Source: Plazaster borealis (taxonomy: Eukaryota; Echinodermata; Asteroidea; Forcipulatida; Labidiasteridae). From it: 64,000 nucleotides of DNA. This document shows positions 56,217-64,000 of this stretch, in pieces. The stretch covers positions 4,818,721-4,882,720 of the forward strand of contig CM037457.1 of assembly GCA_021014325.1 (NCBI GenBank), in the 5' to 3' direction. Below the pieces are notes generated by a model. It saw only the letters and a list, made by a program, of their open reading frames with translations, was not told the origin of the DNA and did no database searches. A program made the translations under genes and the position numbers. Position 1 is the stretch's first letter; every line of letters starts with the position of its first letter.

Positions 56217-56923
56217 AGAAATCCTAAACACTGTTTGCAAAAAAACGTATGATCATAAAATTATACTTCAAATCATGTTCATCAAACGAACCAAACCTTT
56301 TGTAAAAAATGTACAACCTCTTCCCCAATCGTGTACTTTTCTTTGTGTCTTGATGCTTCATAGAGAAGGCCCTGATAAACTTGCAGCACATTAAACAAAC
56401 TTTTGCTGAGGTTCAACTCATTTTAAAGGCGTGGGTTGCTTTTCACCTATTCAAAATAAGTATTTTGAAACCGAGGCTGGAAGGACAACTGGCCTGTTTG
56501 AGGGGGGGGGGGGTCGTCAGTAATTAGTGTTGTAGACTTGTTCTGATGGCCTTATTCCCTTCTTCGAAACGATCGTTACCAAAAAAATTCAAAATTTACC
56601 CAATTTAGTCAATTATAATGGCTGTTAAGTTTTTGATTTACTTTATGAAAAGGATGTTAAATATACTAGCATCTACAATTATTAGACTAGCATCTTATAC
56701 TCAATGAAACCAGATGAAATTCATTTAAGTTTCAGGGCTGATTTTTGATTCATTTTTAAAAGTCAACCAATAGTGAATACATTTTTGTTAAAGTAATTTA
56801 TGTTTTGCTTGTTGTTTGCTAACCCCCCTCTTGAGTACATCAGATCTTATTGGCCGCAGAGTTAAAATTAGTAACCAGCATACCGTATAATCATCCAACC
56901 TACGGCAGAATTCTTTTACGCTT
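56217..56923. other. Unit 2 tail
   Basis: Matches 46389-47093 with a few substitutions; no gene. Confidence 0.5.
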
Positions 56924-57009
56924 GGTCTGTGGTTCACACCCCATTGATCAAATGACCGTCCCACAATGCAAGTGGACTTTCGCCTTATAAGAACGAAAAT
57001 TGGATCTGG

Positions 57010-57372
57010 CAAGCACCAACGCAATGGCTCGGTACGTTAAGGCGCTGGTACTATCTCAGAATTGAGAACCGGGTCGCTACTGGTTCTCGGTTCGATCCCG
57101 GCTCCCCCCAATATTACGAAACAAGGCAATTTTACTGGGAATGGCACCAGTATGGTTCGGGAGCCGCCTTGTTTACCCTGAGGAGGGAGGGCCTGCGGTG
57201 CTAGGGATCGAGATAGGGAAGGATATGCGGTGAGTCGGTTGTCATACCAGAAGGGTCCTATATGGAAGCCGGTAAGGGGCCTCTATTTGTGGTTTATCGT
57301 TTCGACCGTAAACTGCGTAGGGGAACAACCCTGAATCGCGGCTCCTGAATGCCTGACAATCACCGAGTAACT
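57010..57372 (+). mobile_element. tRNA-derived SINE in unit 3
   Basis: Near-identical to the unit 2 copy. The spacer 57373-57827 lacks the long C-run and has one extra GAA in the AAGAAGAAG tract. Confidence 0.5.
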
Positions 57373-57827
57373 TTTTGTTTTTTATTTATTTATTATTATA
57401 CAAGTGTTATCTCTTATTATTATCAAACAAATTAACGACCAAGAGAGACACACTGGCAAATATTTTATTAAAACGATGGGGAAAATATGATAAAAATTAA
57501 ATAATTTTAACTATCCCATCGCAGCAAAAAATAAAAAAGAAGAAGAAGATGATGATTGTATCCGTTGGAAAACAAAAACTCAGACGCTAAGGGAAGAGAC
57601 CCCCCGCAACGTAATATTGTCTCATCGCGGCAAGTGTTCTAAATATAATGATTGTTACCGTTGGAAAATAAAAACATAGTCTGGGAAGAGAAGCACCCCC
57701 TTCCCCCGTAACGTAATATTATCTCATTGGTAACTTTCCCAATGTTCAAGACCTTTTAATAGAAGACCTTTTAAAATGTTTTTAAATGTTTTATTCAAGT
57801 TGTATCTCTTGTTTAATCAGAGGAACA

Positions 57828-58197
57828 CAGTGGCGTAACTAAGGGTGGGAACGTGCCCCCCAACTGATGTTCGTGCCCGTCCCCCGGGTGCCCCCCCCAT
57901 TTGAAATCTGGATTTTGTGATTGGAAATTTCCAGAGTAAAATGTTACAGTTTATACGATTTGATGATATAATTTCGATGTTTTTTAAACTATTTTTCCAT
58001 TTGCATGTAGAATTTTTGTTTTACACTGATGACCTCACGGCAGATTATCTTATACAAAAATACTAAGTTACATAAAAAAAGGTGATGAACAGGGGCTTGT
58101 TCAGGCCCGTAACCAGTTTTTTTTCTTACATTTTTTTTTTTTTTTTAATTTATTTATTTATTTGTTTATTTATTTATTTATTTATTTATTTATTTGT

Positions 58198-58252
<55 letters not shown>

Positions 58253-58895
58253 TTTGTTTATTTATTTATTTATTTATTATTTTTTTTGGGGGGGGGGGGC
58301 GAATATGAAAGAAAATGTACATCGGCGCATTAGCGCCGCCCGTCACGTATGCGACGCAGGCGGGAGTGGGAGGAGGATGTGCCCCCTCTCGGAAGTGTTG
58401 TAAAAAAGAATGCCCAATTCAAGCCATTTGGTGCACCATTTTTGCGCTATGATATTGGTTATTAAATCTGAAAACAACTCAATTACAGCCTTGTATCAAT
58501 ATTATTTCTGCATATTTAATGCTCAGACGGCGTATGCCACCCATTGCGTCCTCTATTTACATCTTTGTATAATATTTTATGTTATAAATGTCATAATTTA
58601 ACGATGATAAACATACTGAACAAACTTTGTGTGTTATTTATTAGTTGCACAGTTACGATGCAGACCTTTTTAATTAGTATTTTTTGCAGACTTTGTTATT
58701 CTTTATTTCTTATGGTTTAATTTGTTTAGTTTTGTTTTATGTTTATTATTTTTAGGAATTCCACCCCCCCTCCCGATTACGGGCATGGGCTTGTTTTAAA
58801 GAAAAAGGCAAACGGAAACTTGGCCAGGAGTGCCCCCCTTGAAAAATGGTGTACCCCATTGTGCCCCCTGAAATGTTACCCTAGTTACGCCGCTG
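57828..58895. mobile_element. hAT-type MITE, unit 3
   Basis: Same ends and the same GAGGAACA duplication (57820-57827, 58896-58903). It carries the longest (TTTA)n tract of the three (about 58147-58278). Confidence 0.85.
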
Positions 58896-58903
58896 GAGGA
58901 ACA

Positions 58904-59390
58904 GCGCGACAAAACATTGCTTGCACACAAACGAGTACGTGTATGTATTAATTTCCCGGAGTTATTTATTTTTATTGTGAGGTTTGAATATTCTTCATCT
59001 AATTTGGAATTCGTTTACTGTCTTCTTATAAAAAGTCTTGAACATTAAATGGAAAAGTTAACAGTGAGATAATATCACGTTGCAGGGAATGGGGGAGGTG
59101 CTTCCGTCTGCCCAGATTAAGTTGTTACTTTCCAACGGTTAACAATCATCATCTTCGAAAATGTGCTGCGATGGGATAATTAAAATAGATTCATGTTTAT
59201 CATATTTTCCTCGTCGTTTTAATTAAATTTTTGCCAGAGTACCTCCGTCTGTCATTGATTTTGTTGTTTAAAACGCTGCCCAAACAAAATATTGTTCAAC
59301 AAAACTTACTCATCAACTTATGGTTATTTTAACATTTCATGAGAACAGGGGGAAACTGGCATCCTAGACGTGGCGTTGACAACATTACAG
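58904..59390. other. Unit 3 spacer
   Basis: Matches unit 1 positions 37589-38075; no gene. Confidence 0.5.
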
Positions 59391-59394
59391 CATT

Positions 59395-60650
59395 CTATGC
59401 CTGAATCTTGTAATGTCCAATGTCCCTTCACAATGACCGTAGAAAAATCGTGACCGTTAAACTGGCATAGCGCCCTCGCTTGGCTCTGTTTTTCTCACTT
59501 TAGCCATTGTTCTTTTCAGTGCGCTGCGCGCATGAAATTGATGGAGTTCCATAAAGACCAATGTGATTTTGAATTGAAATTGTATTTTAGTATATTATTT
59601 TGTTTAACGATTTGCAGATCCCATGATGCATGCAACGGTTTGTACCGTGTAATGTCGCCAGTTCAAACACACTTCAAGTTAATTATTTTCACTAAATGTA
59701 ATCAAGTTTGCCTCGGACAAATGAAATAGATACATTTAGGCAAACTCATGAGCTGTGCACATGTACATTTAGTAGCAACGAAGGATGTACCCTTTGCACT
59801 GATACCATCTTGTTGCACCCCTTTGTTTATTTTATTTTGTCAACAAACTTAATTCATGGTTATTTAAGCATTTTCATGAGAGCAGAAACTGCACAAATTA
59901 CACAACTGTGGCCCTAAATTTTTGCGGTGTCTTCTCGAGATACCGTAGTGAAACAGTGACCGTTAAATTGGCATAGCGCCCTCACTCGCCTTTGCTCACC
60001 TGGCTTTGAGCCATTGTTCTTTTCAGTTCGTTGTGTACATTAAAATGACGGAATTCCACAAGGACCAATGTGATTTTGAATTACCGTTTTGCAGAACTCA
60101 TGATGTATATCCATAACGTGTAACCGTTGTCAGTTCACAACACGTTCAAGTTTATAACAAACTCCTGACGGGGCAAATAAAACAATAACAATAACTAAAG
60201 GTGAAAACACATTTGTGAGCATGAAATGCCACAGAACTGGGCCCAATTCCATGGTTCTGCTTACTGAGGAATTCTGCGCTTACGGCCCATATAATTAAGT
60301 GTTTTACAGGGGGTCAATTACAATTACCAGTATTTATTAAACTCTATGCATTCAATGATAGGGTCGAGTCGGCCGCGTGAACTCGACCCGTACCTTGACC
60401 CTCTCCCAGCGTCTAATTTCCCCCTGACACAATAACGAAGTTCTAGGTCTGATTCTCGGGCAAAAAAATCTAATAATGATTGTCATGTTTCCTCCAGGTA
60501 ACCGTACAGTGATCGTGACCGTTAAACTAACATAGCGCCCTCACAAGACCTATTTTTCCCGGCAGTAGCCATTGTTCTTTTCATTGCTCTGTGTACAAGA
60601 AGTTGATGGAGTCCCACAAGGTCCAACAAGAATTTGTCTTGAAGTTTTGC
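59395..60650 (+). repeat. Three ~0.5-kb subrepeats, unit 3
   Basis: CATAGCGCCCTC at 59466, 59972 and 60531 (spacings 506 and 559). Confidence 0.7.
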
Positions 60651-60679
60651 AGTAACTTTGGGCGTCTTTTAAAAATCAG

Positions 60680-61085
60680 TTGTTATAGAGAATACAAAAT
60701 AAGTCCGATTTTAAATTAAATTTGGCGAGTTTACCAATAGGAGACAAATAATTTTCTACCTCAAAGCACAGTTGTAACTCCTTTTTAAAATATAAATGTA
60801 TTTTTCCACCGTTTATCTTTATTTGATAGATATGGCAGTAGAATAAAGTTTAGATTTTTTAGAACAGTCCTTTTTTATGGAGAATACCAAATTAGTTTGC
60901 CCCGTGGTCTAAAATAACATTTATATCCAATGTTTCTTTTACCCATCCTTAATTTCGGTCCAAAAAGAAAACTCGCAAGTACAAAATAAGAGGATCAGGG
61001 TTTCACTCTCGAACCGACAGAAAGAACATAAATCGCTCTCCGCTTTCCAAATTTTTATCAAAAAGGAATTAACACCCCACATAAC
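60680..61085 (-). pseudogene. LINE 3'-end fragment, unit 3
   Basis: Keeps the distal KLAKFNLKSDLF end like unit 1 but has the unit 2 deletion of the RRIQYRVVQ lead-in: a mosaic of the other two. Confidence 0.65.
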
Positions 61086-61273
61086 TACAAAAGGCATACT
61101 GAAAAATATTCCAATCTGATAGTTGGTAACTATAGTACCACCATTTTGTTGTTTCTTTACTCTGAAACCCAATGTAACCAAACCGAGGCTGTAAGGGAAA
61201 ACAGTCTGGGACCTTCATTGTATCTTTACACTCAGTATGGTTTATTGTTATTGCAGATAGGAACACGACAAAG

Positions 61274-61343
61274 ATGCCCGATATAAGGCTCAGTGGAAGA
61301 ATGACATGTTGGTTGCTGTTTTTGATACTCGTGGGATATTATG
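61274..61343 (+). CDS. Signal-peptide exon, unit 3
   Basis: Exon 61257-61343, identical in its coding part to unit 1, with the same acceptor and GTAAGT donor. One T is missing from the intron just after the donor (GTAAGTTTAAAAAG). No downstream exon was found before the window ends. Confidence 0.6.
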
Positions 61344-61534
61344 GTAAGTTTAAAAAGATTTTATGTCTCAAGCAAAAGCTCGAAAAGAAGAATTTTCTTA
61401 TCATTAAGTTTTTGTTCCTTTCATCAATGCATCTAAACTCGAGGCTTTGAAAACAACTGCCTGACCCGATTTGTCTTCATTGATAATGACTTAGGGACTG
61501 TAACAACAATGTAAAGGCGCATATCAAAGACTGC

Positions 61535-61990
61535 TGAAACTTAGCATTTCACTGGTCCTTCCCTAGCCATCGGAATCCCACAATGAATGGTTACCTTACA
61601 TCTACAATTATATGCATTGAGAACTATATAATACTACAATGGATGGTTTCAGTTGTCATAGTTATGCAGATAGATTTCCGAAACCGTACATTACTTCAAC
61701 AAGTAAACCTATGGTTAGCCTATGATCTGGTATGCCCTGAAACTTGGCTTTCACTGGTCTTTCCCAACCATCCAATGAAACAAGACATACCAGATCATAG
61801 GCTGACCCATAGGTTTACTTGTTGAAGTAATGTACGGTTTCGGAAATCTATCTGCATAACCATGACAACTGAAACCATCCATTGTAGTATTATATAATTG
61901 TCATTGCATAGAACTGTAGGCTACATGTAAGGTAACCATTCATTGTGGGATTGCGATGGTTCGGGAAAGACCAGTGAAATGCTAAGTTTC
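61535..61990. repeat. ~455-bp palindrome, unit 3
   Basis: Same as unit 1 apart from a 2-bp deletion (CTTGGCTTTCACTGG). Confidence 0.85.
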
Positions 61991-64000
61991 AGCAACCTTT
62001 AACCCCTAAGCGTCCACAAATGTTTGTGGATGCGGTCCCTATATGGATACTGTCCCTAACATTAAATGAAAGTGTCAATTACTGAAACAAATTATTTTCA
62101 GGCAATTTTCCTTCCAACCTCGGTTTGAATACATTTATTTCAATGGAGAAAACCTACAGCAAAAAAATATAAAAATGTATTTCAAGCTTTCAAAAATTGC
62201 TTTAAATGTTTGTCCTTGCTAAGAAGGCACGTTTTCTTGTCAAAGTAATGAATAATTAGAAAGTTTTATCAACGAAAATCTGTATGATTTCATTCCTTCT
62301 TTCATTTATTAAAAATAAGTCATGGTAATTAATAGTTTGACTTTGTTCTTTTGGTGGAGCGGGGGTGAGGGTTAAAATACCCTAGCATGCCAAAGTGCCA
62401 TTTTCTGTACGGGCATTGAATTTTAACAATGGGTTGTCACTTGGTGTTATTCTTAATGAACCAAGGCGTACCAGATCATAGGCTAACCCATAGGTTTACT
62501 TGTTGAAGTAATGTACGGTTTCGGAAATCTATCTGCATAACTATGACAACTGCAACCATCCATTGTAGTATTATATAATTCTCATTGCATAGAACTGTAC
62601 ATGTAAGGTAACCATTCATCGTGGGATTGCGATGGTTTGGGAAAGACCAGTGAAATGCTAAGTTTCAGCAACCTTTAACCCTATGCGTCCAAAAATGTTT
62701 GGTACGGCCCGTATATGGATACTGTCCCTAACAGCAAATGAAAGTGTCAATTACTGAACAAAATTATTGTCGAGCAATTTTCCTTCCAACCTCGGTTTGG
62801 ATACAGTTAGTTTAAGGGCGAAAACCTAAAGAAAAAGCAGCACAAATATTGTTCAGGCTTTCAAAATTGCTTCTAATGTTTATCCTTCTTTGGGAGTTTT
62901 TATTAGGAATACATGTTTTTGTTATGAATATTTGTATAATGCAGTTAATTTTGTGATGCAGGATCACTTGATGTTATTTTCAATGAACCAAGGCATACCA
63001 GATCATAGGCTAACCCGTAGGTTTACACTTGTTATAGCGATGTACGGTTTCGGAAATATATCTGCATAACTATGGCAACTGAAACCATCCATTGTAGTAT
63101 TATATAATTCTCATTGCATAGAACTGTACATGTAAGGTAACCATTCATCGTGGGATTGCGATGGTTTGGGAAAGACCAGTGAAATGCTAAGTTTCAGCAA
63201 CCTTTAACCCTATGCGTCCAAAAATGTTTGGTACGGTCCGTATATGGATACTGTGCCTATAACAGCAAATGAAAGTGTCAATTACTGAACAAAATTATTG
63301 TCGAGCAATTTTCCTTCCAACCTCGGTTTGGATACAGTTATTTTAAGGGCGAAAACCTAAAGAAAAAGCAACACAAATATTGTTCAGGCTTTCAAAATTG
63401 CTTCTAATGTTTACCCTTCTTTGGAAATTGTTAATAGGAACACATGTTTTTGATAAGAATATTTGTATATTGCAGTTAAGGATTGTTTTCCCCCTTTTTT
63501 CCTGTATTTGATTTCGTAGGATTGACCTATTTTTTCTTTAGGGGCAGAAGGGGGTAGGCCAACCCCAGAAAAAAAAGTTTGCAAAGGTCCTGATTTTTGT
63601 AGGCAGTGGTTTACATAAGTTTGCTAGTAGGAACACTTACAGAGCTTTTTTTTACTGGTTCAGAGGTATTTAACATTGCATTTGGCAAGCGGACCATTGT
63701 TTTGGGAGACCTCCATATAGAGTGCAGTGTGGTTGAATTTTCTTTGGGGTTTTTGTTTGATGTTATTCACAATGAACCAAGGCATACCGTATCAGAGACT
63801 CACCCGTATAGGTTTGCTCGTTGAAGTAGGGTTTTGGAATTCTATAGATTGAGTTTTGCATAACCATGACAACTGAAACCATCCATTGTAGTATTACATA
63901 ATTCTCAAATCATAGAACTGTACATGTAAGGTAACCATTCATTGTGCGATTGCGATGGTTCGGGAAAGACCAGTGAAATGCTAAGTTTCAGCAACCTTTA
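61785..64000 (+). repeat. Forward subrepeat array, unit 3
   Basis: Copies start near 61787, 62468, 62996 and 63783, spaced as in unit 1. The array is cut by the window end before the expected orientation switch. Confidence 0.85.

Larger units (their letters stand above)
47094..56923 (+). repeat. Large tandem unit 2 (~9.8 kb)
   Basis: Same order of elements as unit 1. It is shorter mainly because the forward subrepeat array has lost two copies (about 1.5 kb) and the LINE fragment has a further deletion (~80 bp, near 50846). It has a unique ~300-bp stretch at the centre of inversion (54015-54340) and a ~55-bp hairpin insertion at 55486-55540. Confidence 0.9.
56924..64000 (+). repeat. Large tandem unit 3 (cut by window end)
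   Basis: At least 7.1 kb. The offset from unit 1 stays near 21.27-21.30 kb throughout, so unit 3 has the same length and copy number as unit 1 as far as it can be seen. It nevertheless shares several indels with unit 2. Confidence 0.9.

Overview
This is animal nuclear DNA, not prokaryotic: the one clear gene is split by a large intron with consensus GT/AG sites, and most of the window is made of short inverted-repeat transposons (MITEs), tRNA-derived SINEs, decayed LINEs and microsatellites. The protein family (Golgi carbohydrate sulfotransferase), a Tx1-like LINE and TTAA-flanked MITEs that I recall as common in sea-star sequence suggest an echinoderm, probably an asteroid. The species assignment is an inference I could not test.

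Layout. 1-7134: upstream DNA with six MITE/SINE insertions and a candidate TATA promoter near 6666. 7135-26316: a two-exon type II membrane sulfotransferase gene on the + strand (exon 7135-7545; 17.9 kb intron; exon 25414-26316). The intron holds two decayed LINE pieces, four MITE families, SINEs, a ~120-bp minisatellite, a CTG/TTG microsatellite and a GGTACC/GGTACTT array split by a MITE. 26317-31904: intergenic DNA with more MITE and SINE copies and a strong hairpin. 31905-35143: a 5'-truncated, twice-frameshifted Tx1/L1-like LINE on the minus strand.

35628-64000: a tandem array of large units (about 11.5 kb, 9.8 kb and at least 7.1 kb, the last cut by the window end). Each unit carries, in order: a tRNA-derived SINE; a ~1.06-kb hAT-type MITE with the same 8-bp target duplication in all three units; three ~0.5-kb subrepeats with a conserved AGCGCCCTC motif; a LINE 3'-end fragment (minus strand); a short exon (acceptor, ATG, hydrophobic signal peptide, phase-1 donor GTAAGT); a ~470-bp palindrome; and an array of ~0.5-0.8-kb subrepeats that reverses orientation midway. 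Units 1 and 2 then end with a TTAA MITE.

The signal-peptide exon is the only protein-coding candidate in the array. Its 23-residue product is identical in all three units, and no downstream exon was found in any unit. The array may hold alternative or orphaned first coding exons of a secreted or membrane protein whose other exons lie outside the window. Variant patterns between units are patchy (sometimes 1=3, sometimes 2=3), as expected from gene conversion or unequal exchange.
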